This document shows positions 24,816 through 36,560 of a DNA stretch of 64,000 nt, in pieces. The DNA is from Aphis gossypii (taxonomy: Eukaryota; Arthropoda; Insecta; Hemiptera; Aphididae): positions 59,913,213-59,977,212 of the forward strand of contig NC_065531.1 of assembly GCF_020184175.1 (NCBI RefSeq), read 5' to 3'. Each line of letters opens with the position of its first letter. The first letter of the stretch is position 1. The position numbers and the translations under genes were made by a program. Under the pieces are notes generated by a model. That model did not search any database, was not told the DNA's origin, and was given only the letters and a program-made list of their open reading frames with translations.

Positions 24816-26632
24816 CGTATTACTTTCGTGTAAAACATTATTGAATTCCATTTCGAACCCTACAAATCTATCCGAACTGCTCTTTTTGTTGATATTTAAT
24901 CACCGACTCGATAGTGCTCCTTTAAAAACCGATTGTTGTAAATCAACAAAAATACAAGAAAATAATTGTATTATGCCTACCATATTATTACTATATTAAC
25001 AAATAAATAATAGTACAATAGTGCTATAGTAGTAAAATACATTTTATACTGTTGCAATATTTGATGTCGCTATCGTTATGCTGTGACAATACTCACCAAA
25101 GTCAATCACAGATATATGAAAAGTTTATTGATAATATATGTCAGTGGTGGGAATAGTTGTAAAAATAAATACGAGCTATTCTAATTTATAAAATAACATT
25201 TATTATGTTTGATTATGATCGATATCTCATTAAGCTCTGAAATATATTTACAACTCAAAACTTTTCGGTTGAATTCCAAGTTAATTTCAATTTTAAAATT
25301 AGACAAATAGGTACTTTCAAAAAAATAACGTCGACTGTTGATTGTTATAACTTATTTTTATTAAGTATATTACATAAGTATATACCATACACTTTCTTTT
25401 GGTCCTGCGCATACAACGGCTGATACTCCACGAGTCACGATTATTATATTTCGGACGCGATCGCTTTAACAAATAAACCAGGAATGCATTGAGATGTAAT
25501 ATGATACACAAAAAAACAGAATTGTAACAAATTATTAAAACATTCAAGCTGTACGCGACTTCCCGTCGCGGTCGTAGCGTTTTCCGTGGTGTCACTCCGA
25601 ACGTAATGACGTGATGATTACAACAGTCGCTGAATGGGATTCGAGAGCTGTAATGTTACTCTTCAATAAAAGATATAACGAGAAAAAAAAATGTGATAAG
25701 AAAAATACAAACCTTTTGGAGGAATATAATATCGTCTAATAGTTAAGTATTTAAACGCTTTATTTATTATAAATATGTACGCATAATAATAATATAATAA
25801 AATAATATATTTTCAAGAGGATCCTGTATTGTGTAATGGATACTGTTTAAATTATATTATTATAGCATTTGCTGGGGTCGGTGTATTATTATTATTTTTT
25901 TTCCTTTTTTTATTGCTCTTTCAATCCTCTCATTCAAATGTAAGCTGTCACTAAAAACCGTTTTCACGGTTTGTTAGTTTTCAGACAAATGGATAGACCT
26001 ATTATTTTGACACTCGATACATTTCCCAAAATAAGGGAGAAATAGTTGTTTTTTTTTTTTAAAATTGTATGTTGAATCTTCTCGTTTTTACTCGTATACT
26101 GTATTTTTGTTCAGTCTGTGAGATAGATGTGATTGTTGAACGATGATTTTTATATTAGAAAAATTCTATACTCTGAATCAACAGTTGATTTTTTATACGG
26201 ATTTTTATCGAATGCACTATACTCGATTTTCATTACACGCGCACGAATTATAATAGTTTATATTGTAGGTATAATGGTATGAGTTTGTACCGATTCGCCA
26301 TATATATTTATCAATGTATAGTTATCGTTGATTTAATTACGATTTATCCACGAAAGCACTATTACTCACGGGTGGACGGTTACCTACGCCGTTACGGTGT
26401 ATCGTTTTTGATATTATTCCAATCTCTGCTCGGATCGTTATGAATGTTATAATATTTCATGTACTGTCCCGTGCTCGGTCGTCGTACCTATATATTTATT
26501 GATATTATTATAATTTATCGTATTACTATTCATAAATCATTTTAGGTATGATATCATTATAATATTAATATTAATATAGTATAATATGCGACGTCGTCGC
26601 GTCGTGGGCGCGTGCACTTCGCAGATTCCGGG
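24816..26632. other. AT-rich DNA with one membrane-like open frame
   Basis: A minus-strand frame is open from about 25640 down to 25317. Its part from the GTG at 25595 reads as basic (TPRKTLRPRREVAYSLN), then about 25 hydrophobic residues, then basic again, which would suit a single membrane span. It lacks an ATG start and recognisable homology, and hydrophobic frames are expected by chance in AT-rich DNA. A plus-strand TTTTCAG acceptor before 25985 opens an 18-codon frame that starts MDRPIILTLDTFPK and then stops. Nothing here is firm. Confidence 0.5.
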
Positions 26633-26639
26633 GCTGAAA

Positions 26640-27687
26640 GTAAGAATTCTTAAATCTTGACCGAGTGAAAGTATATAATATCATACTAAATACGCTTGGT
26701 CGATACACCACCATCCATGTTTAATATAGAACGTTATCATACAATTACTTAATAAAAACATACTAATAGTAACCATATAATCGGTAGGTCTCTGTGCCCA
26801 AAACTCGAACAACCTTGAAATCTCCAATGATTTATGTACCCGTCCTCATACAACATCTAGATATTTACAAAAATATATATAACATACGTGTTTTTAATGT
26901 CGTTATGAATTTATTATTGTTATTACTATCTTTTTTTTTTTTTTTTTTGAGGTATTTTAGAAATTCAAAGCGTTTCGGTCTTATTTCTCACGCTACGCAG
27001 TGCTCGTTATGAACGATGCGATATACCAAGTCCTTGTATTTAATGTGCTTCACACAAACGCTTATAATCACTTGCACTAACAAGGATGTCACGCAAGAAT
27101 TTTTAAAGGGGAGTTAACAATTGTTTTTTTATATTTTTTTAATATTATGATTTTTTTTATATATTATAATATTAAAATATTAGAAAATAACTAAAATAAT
27201 CGTATCTATAAGTCAACAAACTGCCAAAGAACACTATGTCAGTATACACAGCTGTCTGTTGTTATACTTTTCATAAACTAAAAAATGATTGTTGGTTACT
27301 ATTTATGTCATAAATAGTAGCATTATTCTGTAATTATTACCATATTGACTTGATACACTATATAATCAGTAAAAGCTGTATAGTGAATACTATAAAAAGC
27401 AAAGTCTGTGAGACCAACTATCACTACTTTACAGAGGAAGTGGACGTCCATGCGTTCTGATACATATTAGTGCTAAATGGTACACATGCGATGCGTAAAA
27501 AGTGCACCTTTATTTTCAGTTCACATAATATAGCCTATAGTCACCCCATATGCGAAAATCCCTTACCAAGTAAGACGTGTTCATAATTTATTGTTATTTT
27601 TTGCGTTGCTTTGATATCGTGTAAACACTTATTATTTTAGTGATTAGACAGTGATTATTTTATTTTTTATAATCTTTTTCAAAACTT
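26640..27687. other. AT-rich DNA with small inverted repeats
   Basis: No gene is supported. A T17 run lies near 26933. A nearly perfect palindrome is at 27297-27319. A pyrimidine-rich acceptor (ACTACTTTACAG) ends at 27434 and opens a 20-codon frame, but no good donor follows. Confidence 0.6.
27297..27319. repeat. Palindrome, 11-bp arms with a 1-base centre
   Basis: TACTATTTATG (27297-27307) and CATAAATAGTA (27309-27319) are exact reverse complements around a single T. The surrounding 200 bases hold further short inverted pieces such as TATAGTGAATACTATA, which suggests a decayed foldback element. Confidence 0.6.
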
Positions 27688-27801
27688 ATGGTTTTTTTAC
27701 CGTATTTCTTTGTTGAGTTAGGTTTTCGGTATGATACAGGAATCGATGGGTTAATAACGCCGCTGGCCTATGTGGAAGATTCGATGTCTATTTTCTCCTA
27801 A
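27688..27801 (+). CDS. Unrecognised 37-codon small ORF
   Basis: ATG to TAA, beginning MVFLPYFFVELGFRYDTGI. The hydrophobic start followed by an acidic, mixed tail could suit a short secreted or membrane peptide. The TAA overlaps an AATAAA motif (27800-27805). The overlapping frame one base further on is also largely open (27735-28055), so only one of the two can be real. No homologue is recognised. The ATG context is poor (C at -3). Confidence 0.15.
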   Translation: MVFLPYFFVELGFRYDTGIDGLITPLAYVEDSMSIFS

Positions 27802-28055
27802 TAAAAAAAGGTCAGTTGGAATCGATGAATTCCCAATAGGTAAAAGAAGTGTTATCGAAAGAAGACGCTAATATTATCCGCGACGTTGAGACGATGACGT
27901 CGGCATTTTCGACACGTGTGACGAAGGTTAGGTTAGGGGTTGTAATGGTCCCGAGTAACAAAAAAATTCCGAGACGTTTTCACGGTGGTGTATCGTGTTT
28001 TTTTTTCTTTACTCGAAACAGAAAATATTCAACATGGAAAACGTGCCGACAGTAG
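27735..28055 (+). pseudogene. 107-codon frame interrupted by one TAG
   Basis: One plus-strand frame runs from 27735 to a stop at 28053-28055 with a single internal TAG at 27837-27839. Its first part includes RWVNNAAGLCGRFDVYFLL. The second part includes VLSKEDANIIRDVETMTSAF. The mix of charged and hydrophobic residues is more protein-like than is usual here. The TAG lies in CAATAG|G, which could be an acceptor, with AAG|GTTAGG at 27926/27927 as a weak donor, giving an 87-base phase-0 exon (27840-27926). It is either a pseudogene piece, a real small exon, or chance. I recognise no family. Confidence 0.18.
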
Positions 28056-31000
28056 GTATACTTTAGGTAATAATATAACGTTTTTTTTATCGAGAACCAT
28101 TTTTCATTATTGGTTTTTTTCCTACGTCCGGCGAAATGCGTGACGGACTAAAATGCGGCGTTCAATGAAAAACCATTGCTGTTTCAACAAACACGGCACA
28201 CGGATAATTAATGTCGATACAGTCAATTATCATCATTCTTATTAACATTGTTAATACCTATTATGTCAATATTATTATTATACAACAATAACGTTATTTG
28301 ACGGTATTCTTTTTGCTTTGTCGATGCGTAATAAACGCATAATACGAAAGTTGAACTTTAAAATCATAAAATAGTTGTAGATCATAATAATACAATATTA
28401 TTAAAAATACCATATTGTTGGAATTCTTATACCTATCGCATGTTTTAAGAAATCATCAATAATCTATTTTCAAAAAATTAACACCATCGATTTTTGACGC
28501 CATCACTCAATTCGTTTTCAATTGACGTTAATGCACGTCTGAGACAAATGCAAGTTTGATTTTCCAAATGAGTATTTCTTACTTGGATATTATTAATTAT
28601 TGATATAGGGCAAACGTCATCGGTTTATTTAGGTTCATTAATTGTACTTTCTATATCACAATCCCAATGGACAGCTGACCATTACTATTGATAAATATAT
28701 ACATATATACAATATACATGTATAATATTATGTAGTTATTAACTTTTGTCGAGGTCACGAAAGTTAATAATATAATATACACATTGTTGTAATTCATAAA
28801 AGGTTAACAAACATTTTCTCGTGATGAATATTGATATAGATAATTAATGTACGTAGTTGGAAAAAGTTTGAACTTTACGTTATTTATACATATTACAATT
28901 TAATTACTGTAGATTTGTAAATTATTTTGGGTTCATTGTTAACAATTTAATTAATACATAATACGGTCAAGGTAAAGTTAGTAAGTCAGTTTTGGTACAT
29001 GCGTCAACCATAGAATTGTGAATAATATACAAATAACGAGTATACTGGGTAACTTTTTTGTTTAAAAGATAATTTCATTCATTTTAATTTCATATTCAAA
29101 AGCAGAATATTTTTTCTGGGAATTGTTGTATATTATACGTAACAAGTTTAATTTCAAACTTATAACGAATCAGTAAATTAGTTATAACATTAATAGTATT
29201 TAAAATTTAGACAAATGTTTTAATAGATCCACATTTTGGCAGTGTAATAATTTTCCATTAGACTCCATCATCTATAATTTAAATACTCATTAAATATAAT
29301 ATAAATTAACTACTTGTTTAACTTTTTGACTTTTATAAATAAAAACCCTTAGATTTATATTGTACCACAGAATATGAAATTAAAAATGTATGCTGTTTTT
29401 CAAATACATAAAAATGTAAAAATATGTATTATTAAAACTTCAAATTGTATACAAAATTATTTTCAAAAACATTAAAACTTATCGGTATAATGATGTTAAG
29501 TGTTAACTGTTCAAAAACTTATCTTGTAGTTGTAGTAATATGATATTTGTATAATACTTCTACAATGGAAAACATTATGAACATTATATACTTAAAAAGT
29601 TAAATGTATTATTAATACTAACTATAGAAATCATTTTGTTCATGAAATATGTTATCCAAGGTAATGAGTATGCTGGTAATAAATAATAATATTAGTAATG
29701 TATGTTATTTAAACATAACATATACGAGGTTCATATTTATCATTAATGAATATATGTTCAAGTAGATTTATGATTGTACTCAGAAGTACTATCAATTATC
29801 ATAGAAATTACCTTTATTTCCAACATATATTCAAGCAATCTTAAAGTTGAAATCTGATAATATAAAAAAAAATTCTGTTTAAAATAATTTTTAAAATATT
29901 CACTATAATTATCGGGTATAGTCATTAAAAATAAAATTAAAGGTATACCTAAGTATATCATACGCTTACCTACTTAATGACTTAATGTAATGATTACAAC
30001 ATTAAACATTATGTGTTGAATTTCTCGATCGAATTTAAAATTTTTGTTTTCAGTGTTTTTATTAAATTTATAACGATTTTTTACCCAACAGTCAGTATAA
30101 TATGCATTTATTGAAAACATTTTTATTTTTTTTTTTGTGAAAGCGTTCACAGCTCAATTCGACGCTCTTCGTTCGCACATTGTCTTATAACGCTGTCAAC
30201 TCAACGGTATTATGCTTTTTTTGTTTAATGTACATGTATAGCTAAAATCTATTGTCGAAACAAAAAGAAAAAAAATGACGCCGGCATAGGACCCGACGTG
30301 TGTTGTATAATATGGCGCACATTACGGTAGCAGCCACACGATTTATGAAGTCGCTGGGACACGCGGAGGGGGACATATTATTTATTAAAAAGTGTATATG
30401 GTTGCGGTATATAAAGTTCACAACTACTATATCATTGTTTTATTATGAACGTTGCATAATAATATATGTAGACTATATAATTATAATTTATTCGTGGTTT
30501 TTGATAAATATATAAGATTTAGAGCAGGCAAATATTCCCCATTTAAATAATAGGTATATTATTATATTTTTAATGTACATCATATCATGATATATTATCA
30601 TGAGAGATACATCATAATATTATATTAACTTTAATATAAACGGCTTTTGGTAATATTATTTTGAATTTGAGACAGTTTTGATGATTTTTTCTATAGAAAT
30701 GTTATTGATATAAAAAATATTTAAAAACTAAACTTATTTCAATTTAACTAGTAAAAACTTGATCTATATAATTGTTACATAAAATAAAATTTAAAGTGTA
30801 TAACATGAATTATTATGTACCACATATACATTTGTACATGTATAAAAACATTAAATAATTTTAAGTTGATTTTTATATTATAAATTTGCAATTGATTATA
30901 TATTTTTTTTTATTTCCTCATTTTTATAATTTTAATTTAATTTGTATTAAAATACAGAATACTTGTTATTATAAAAAAATTAATATTTCTTAAACGGAAT

Positions 31001-31239
31001 TACAAAGTAATTACTGATAATTAAGCATAACTTATATAAAGATAAGATTTTATACTTATGATCGACTTTTAATACAAAAAAAAAAAAAAAAAAAGACGTT
31101 CAATTTCTAATTACGTTTTAAAGATAATAACTTTCTTAGAACATTTCTGAAAATGATTTTAATCAAAAATGTTTGTATTATTTTTCAGAGAGATTAGAAT
31201 GATGTAAAACGTAAATTAGTGGAACGTCAAAACACTCAC
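28056..31239. other. AT-rich non-coding DNA
   Basis: 28.6-31.1 kb is among the most AT-rich parts of the window, with an A run of about 19 near 31076. On the minus strand a fair acceptor (CATTTGTCTCAG) precedes 28538 and opens an 18-codon frame (RALTSIENELSDGVKNRW), but the only donors are weak. No gene is supported. Confidence 0.6.
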
Positions 31240-31284
31240 CTGGGTACAGTCGTAGAACTTTAACCATATCTCATCCCCAAAGTA
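31240..31284 (-). CDS. Candidate 45-base internal exon
   Basis: On the minus strand, a pyrimidine-rich stretch ending CCCATTTTAG is followed by exactly 45 bases and then CCAG|GTGAGT, a near-perfect donor. Only one of the three frames is open, and it fills the exon as 15 codons, YFGDEIWLKFYDCTQ, giving phase 0 at both ends. The exon is clearly richer in G+C than its flanks, and the peptide (Trp, Cys, several acidic residues) is unlike random AT-rich translation. Its length, a multiple of three, would suit a skipped microexon. I do not recognise the protein. The upstream candidate at 31936-32015 ends in a phase that would not keep this frame. Confidence 0.3.
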
Positions 31285-31935
31285 CTAAAATGGGACAATA
31301 TAAAAACATATATTTTAATAGGTAGAGAAAAAAATATCCTAAGCTACAATAAGGCGACGTTCTTTGTATTCGTAATGTCTACACAATCTAAGTATAATAA
31401 GAATTTACATTTTACATTTACAATGACTAAAAATGAACTTTAGGTGTTTTTGCACTGCACGCGCATTTTCTACTTCTTTTACTTTACTATGCAATATGCA
31501 TATAATTAATCATTATAAATAAGTTTTGGTACATTTTAAACGGTATGTTTGTATTCAATTTTATTATGAAACCATCATATTGTATGCAAGGTTAATAAAC
31601 AACTAAAATGTCTTACATACAAAAGGTACCTAACGTTGTTGCAGTGTGTATATTGTGTCCGAACTTTCTGTTTTTTTTTTTGTATTACTCAAAACTCGAT
31701 GAATAACGATTTGAGTACTTAAGTTACGCAACATTCGTGTGATAACGGGTATACTAAACCGAGTAGACTATATGGGATCGTAAGTATTATAACTATGGCC
31801 TTAGGTTGAAAAAAAAAATAATAAAGATAACAGATAATTTTGGTACAAACGAAGAAAAAAGTCGAAAGTCCGTGTAATCAGTATAGCATTCATTTAAAAG
31901 TATACGCCGGAGACGCACACTAATTTGTTACGTAC

Positions 31936-32015
31936 CTATAGCCCGTTGAGCGGATGATAGGAATGCAGAACGACATCATAGACGACGACCGAGTCAAGGC
32001 CAAAGTCACTTTCAT
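31936..32015 (-). CDS. Candidate first coding exon
   Basis: On the minus strand an ATG at 32015 (A at -3) opens 26 codons, MKVTLALTRSSSMMSFCIPI and then IRSTGY, ending at TATAG|GTACGT with two bases left over (phase 2). The start could be a weak signal-like sequence, but it is interrupted by arginine and serines. The exon is CpG-richer than its surroundings. Joining it to the exon at 31240-31284 would put that exon out of its only open frame and stop after eight codons, so the two are probably not adjacent exons of one protein. An (AC)8 tract lies about 115 bases upstream. No family is recognised. Confidence 0.2.
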
Positions 32016-32128
32016 ATTTTCTTGTGTTCCGTCTTTCGGTTCCACCGAAATGATTATTGACCGTGAAATCAACTCGTCTTACAATATTACCATTAAACGG
32101 ATCATAAACACAGTATCATAATACAAAA

Positions 32129-32144
32129 ACACACACACACACAC
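32129..32144. repeat. (AC)8 microsatellite
   Basis: Eight uninterrupted AC units. Confidence 0.85.
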
Positions 32145-35100
32145 ATAAATGCGCACACGCGCGACATGATTTCTTCGATTACTATAATATATGCATAAAA
32201 AACAACATTTTTTTCGTATCGTACGTAAACAACCAACGTTCGGACATGATTATGAAAAACTCACGTAAGTCGTACGATAGTAATAATAGTTTGTCAGTCG
32301 TGAACGATCAACACTTATGGACATTATCGCGATAAGTCTAAAGAATAAATAATATTCGTGATTTAACGATAAATGTAATTATGTAATACAAAATATATAC
32401 AATTAAATTAAACTGTTCGTAGTACTATACTCAGAGAGGCGAGAGATTTCAATCACTGTCAAAAACGAATTGTGATTGGTAGATGATATCATACAAAGCT
32501 ATGATTTATCGTGAATCGAACATTTAGTTTATTTTAACAAAAACAAATATTATTTAACGCCAGCGGAAACACAATGATTTTATGCCGACCAAATACACTC
32601 TTACGAATTACAGTAATTCAATTGATAATGACGATCATCAAATTTTCGAAAGTGAAACAGTCACTGTTAAACGTGGACACGTGGTATTCGGTAACATCTG
32701 GCTTGAACATTTGAATAACAAAAAGAATTGATTTTTTACAACTATAAACACATGTATTTTGCTATTCACACCGTTGACAATGTAGTTCGATGCACATTAT
32801 TATTCAAACACGTTAAATGTATTCTCACTTTCGTTTACCGAAACTAATATAAATAATAATTGTTCTCTTCAGTGTGTACGTATTTCGTAAGTCTCTACCT
32901 ATATTTATGAGGTTTGCAAACGCTCTATATATCGATGTTTTAATGTTATGTTTCTCGATATAAAAAAATAAGAATAAAATAAACACAGTCACCCTTTTTC
33001 GAACAATATTTGTATCCCATTACATGGAGTGAAATTCGATTCGAAAAATGAACATACGGGGATGTAACTGGGTGTTTGCCTAATAAGAGTCTCAAAATCT
33101 ATATAAACATTTCATAAATGTGCGTGGCGAGGAAAAAAAAGAGTAAATAACTTTAATGGAAAAATAACGACTGATGAATTGTACCTGGATTTGAAATTTT
33201 TACTTTCTGTAATAAAAACTTAGTTTAAATTACGTGCACGTACAGATAGTATCGGTGCACGTGATTTAGCATGATTGGCAAGACATTCTGATAGTATGGT
33301 AGCTATAAAGTTGGCATGTTCTTCTATTCGGGTGTAATGAATTAAGGTAAACGCATAATACATACAATTTATATTAATATAATATGTATTATATTTGTAA
33401 ATAATATATACGACTCAGGAACTCGTTAAGCTTAATAATAGGTAGTTCAAAATATTTACAAACGTAACTGATTTACATCAAACGTGTTTTTAAAAACCGA
33501 TTATGTTTTAATTTAAACTTTCAAATAACATGTTTGTTATATGATATAAGTACAAATTATAATACAATTATTGTTCTTTTCCGTGGGATTGTTGTCGTGC
33601 AGTGTTGAACCGAACAATAATAATATATATATACTTTTTTCGTAAAAACAAGCCAACTATCTAATACTTTGCATACGGTATCTCATTAAAACTTTATTTG
33701 ATACATTTCAAATTCAATTAAATCATAAATAATGATAATTTTTTTTTGGATATTTATAATTTGTAAGAAAATTATAACCAGTGTATAGCAGTATCCGAGC
33801 TAAATTTTCGAAGACTTGTTGAAACATGTACAGTAAAAAGCAACGTAAAAAACGAGGTTTTACCATAAAATAAAAATGTATCAATAAAGTTCTTTTATAC
33901 GTGTAATGGTTGATTTATCAATTGGATAGTACGCAGAGCACTTTACGATAGAATGTTTAAAAATGTTGTTTTAAAGTAAATATATACTATATAGGTATTA
34001 CTTTGAAAACAAACAATAATAATAAAATACAACTCCATAACAGATATTTTATCGTTAGGTAGTTTTATACTAATATCTTTAACGAGTAAATATGAAATGT
34101 TTTAAAAAAACAGAATAATACACACATGTTAATGGTGTAGTCTATAAATAATTGGTTTGTTTAATGTAAAAATAATTTTAAACCAATAATTTTTAAAGAA
34201 CACACAAATCAATACCTATTTCCATCATACATTCAATTATTTTTAATCCGTTCCTTTTAATATTTTGTTTTATATGTTTTATAGTATGGCTATACTGGAT
34301 TTCACAAAAAAACTAAATAAAAATCATGTGCTCATTAAATAATAATTAATCGTTCGTTGTAAGGAGTTTTGATAGAAATAATTTGTCCTTTGAAAACTGG
34401 CTTAAAAAACTTAAGCAATTATTACGTTCAAATATGTAAATGCTAATGATACCTACACAAAAACTAGCGAAATACAGTATTTTATTTATTTGATATGCTT
34501 TATTCCATTAAAAGTTTTTCAAACTTTAGCAAGGATAAAAAACAAATTATTATAAAAAAAAAAAATGTTTAATATAGTTGGAATTATAAACCTGCGACCA
34601 AAGGACCTATATAATAATTCTTTGAAACGTGAAAAACTTATCAAAAAAAAAAAAAGAAAAATTGTTACTTTATATAGTTATTAAATCTTTTATGATAATA
34701 TTAATCAAATAAATTTCCATATAAATTTTTATTACGCAGTATAACATATTTGTAAATGTGACTAAGATGAGTATAATAACCAAGTACCTATATGGCCTAT
34801 ACTCTGTATAGTATACTGGTTTGTTAGTAAAGATTTTTAATACAATTTTTAGATAATTAGATCAGCAGAAATCCTTAAGTGATATATTTTTATTTTTAAA
34901 GAGAGAGTAGGTCCCCGCGCTTGCAATTCCTTATTAGGTGTCTGAGTGGGTTATCAGAAATTTTTTTGAGACTATTATCGATAGATTGATTTAAATCATT
35001 GGAATTGATAATTTTGTTTATTAATATTGTGATTTTCGAGAAGAGAAATTGGCGAGATTATGGATTCTCTGAGGAAGGATGAGAGATATACAAGAACTGT

Positions 35101-35352
35101 AAGTTTATATAATATTAAAATTTGAGGCTTGAGGTTGCTTTTTTATTTATTGTTGCATGACCATTAACTTGATTGAATCTTATGTTAAGTGGATTTTGTT
35201 TGCAGAGTTGAGTTGAGTTTGTTTTAGGATATTATATTGATACAGTAAGTTAGGTACTTAAGTTATAATAATAATTTTCACTATAGCCTGTACAATATAG
35301 AGAGTCATCCATTATCTATTTTAGGACATCTCATGTTAAATAATATTGAGCA
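32145..35352. other. AT-rich non-coding DNA
   Basis: No gene is supported. 33.4-34.9 kb is very AT-rich. At 34.9-35.1 kb there is a purine-rich stretch. On the plus strand it reads MDSLRKDERYTRT and meets ACT|GTAAGT at 35098. On the minus strand the same bases form a strong pyrimidine tract and acceptor ending before 35068. Only one interpretation could be right. Confidence 0.55.
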
Positions 35353-35385
35353 TAACACATCATTGCTGTGCTAAATGATGTGTTA
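35353..35385. repeat. Perfect 12-bp hairpin
   Basis: TAACACATCATT (35353-35364) and AATGATGTGTTA (35374-35385) are exact reverse complements separated by nine bases. No T run follows that would make it a terminator, and the arms are too short for a typical miRNA precursor. It may be a transposon relic or a binding-site palindrome. Confidence 0.75.
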
Positions 35386-36010
35386 GTATAGCAAAATATA
35401 TTTTAATTTTATATCCTTGCACCTTTTTCGCCTTTTCTGGGTTTAAGAATTAACTTTAGAACGAGATAATATAAATCAAACAGCAAGTCATTACTGTTGT
35501 AATACTGTAATATAATATTTAAAGTACAAATTAATGCATACATTATTTTGTTTTAAGGATTAATTTGGATTGCTATTAAATGGAAAAAATTGTGGGCTAT
35601 GATTTTTTTAAAGATTTAGATCTCAGCTTTTTTTTGGATTTCATTATTTGTTTCAAATTAATATGATAGGTTATAGTATGGAATTTTATCTACAATTTGG
35701 TCACAATCCCTGGTCGTGATCATAACAGTTATTAACGACGGCGATATGGGTCACAGTGCTTATACTGTTAGTTATTACAATAATAATGTACTGCACACAT
35801 AGTGCGGTGACTGCAACAAATCGTACGAATAACATTGAAATTTATCGCGCACTCGTTGGCTGTCGCAGTATATGGTGACAAAACGCCACACCAATGTCCA
35901 TAGTAATGGTAATTTACGAGTCTAATAATAACAGTATTCAAAATATAATTCGTGTACACGATGGTGTACAATATAGTGTACACCTACGTAATAACGTATA
36001 GCAAAATCCA
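35386..36010. other. AT-rich non-coding DNA
   Basis: I see nothing gene-like. CpG content rises towards the island at 36.0 kb. Confidence 0.6.
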
Positions 36011-36560
36011 AATTTTTGGGGCTGAATGCCTTGTTAAAATTAACACGCGTAGTCGCACGGGCGAGCGTTATTAAATTATTAATATTACTGCGAGGCAATG
36101 GTGTAGGTATACTCACCTACAACAACACGGATCGGATTAGGCGTGGCGATACGACGGGAAAAAAGTCGGCCGAGACTCACGGACAAACGATATTATGGCG
36201 CATTGTCGCGGATTCCGTTTTTATTTCGGTGGGCTTATTAGCGTGAAAAAAAATGTGTCTAATTCGCCAACACCGACCGTTTTCTCGTCGTGTTATACAT
36301 ATATTATCGTTATTATTATATTACGTGCACAGTGTATTATATCATGACGTATATAGATGACTGCGCGAAGTGCGTCTTTATTGCGGCCGCCGTCGACGGA
36401 TCGGAACAAAACGCGTTCGTTGATAATGCACATTTGACCTACTCGTGTATTAGCGTTGTGGTGCATTGTATTGTGGCTCGGGGAAAAGCAGTCATATATA
36501 TTTTACGTCTAATACACGTGTACCTATCTTGGATAATATGTTAATGTGCAATATTCATAC
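36011..36560. other. CpG-rich island, possible promoter or first exon
   Basis: About 500 bases are notably richer in G+C (GCGGCCGCCGTCGACGG near 36385). Frames are open on both strands. On the minus strand a GTAG|GTGAGT donor sits at 36116/36117, so a non-coding first exon transcribed leftwards from this island is possible; the minus-strand ATGs just upstream stop after 8-13 codons. On the plus strand the best frame is at 36344-36544. Confidence 0.35.
36344..36544 (+). CDS. Unrecognised 66-codon open frame
   Basis: The ATG has A at -3. The frame begins MTYIDDCAKCVFIAAAVDG and ends with a hydrophobic, tyrosine-rich segment before TAA. The frame continues upstream to 36290 without an ATG. No signal peptide, domain or homologue is recognised. 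It lies in a CpG-rich island where chance frames are longer. Confidence 0.14.
   Translation: MTYIDDCAKCVFIAAAVDGSEQNAFVDNAHLTYSCISVVVHCIVARGKAVIYILRLIHVYLSWIIC

Noticed and set aside
25090..25140. TTTG|GTGAGT on the minus strand
   Set aside because: All three frames upstream close at once and no AG acceptor is near.
25139..25155. CAGTGGTGGGA, possible hAT end
   Set aside because: Only the first eight bases fit and no inverted partner or 8-bp flank was found.
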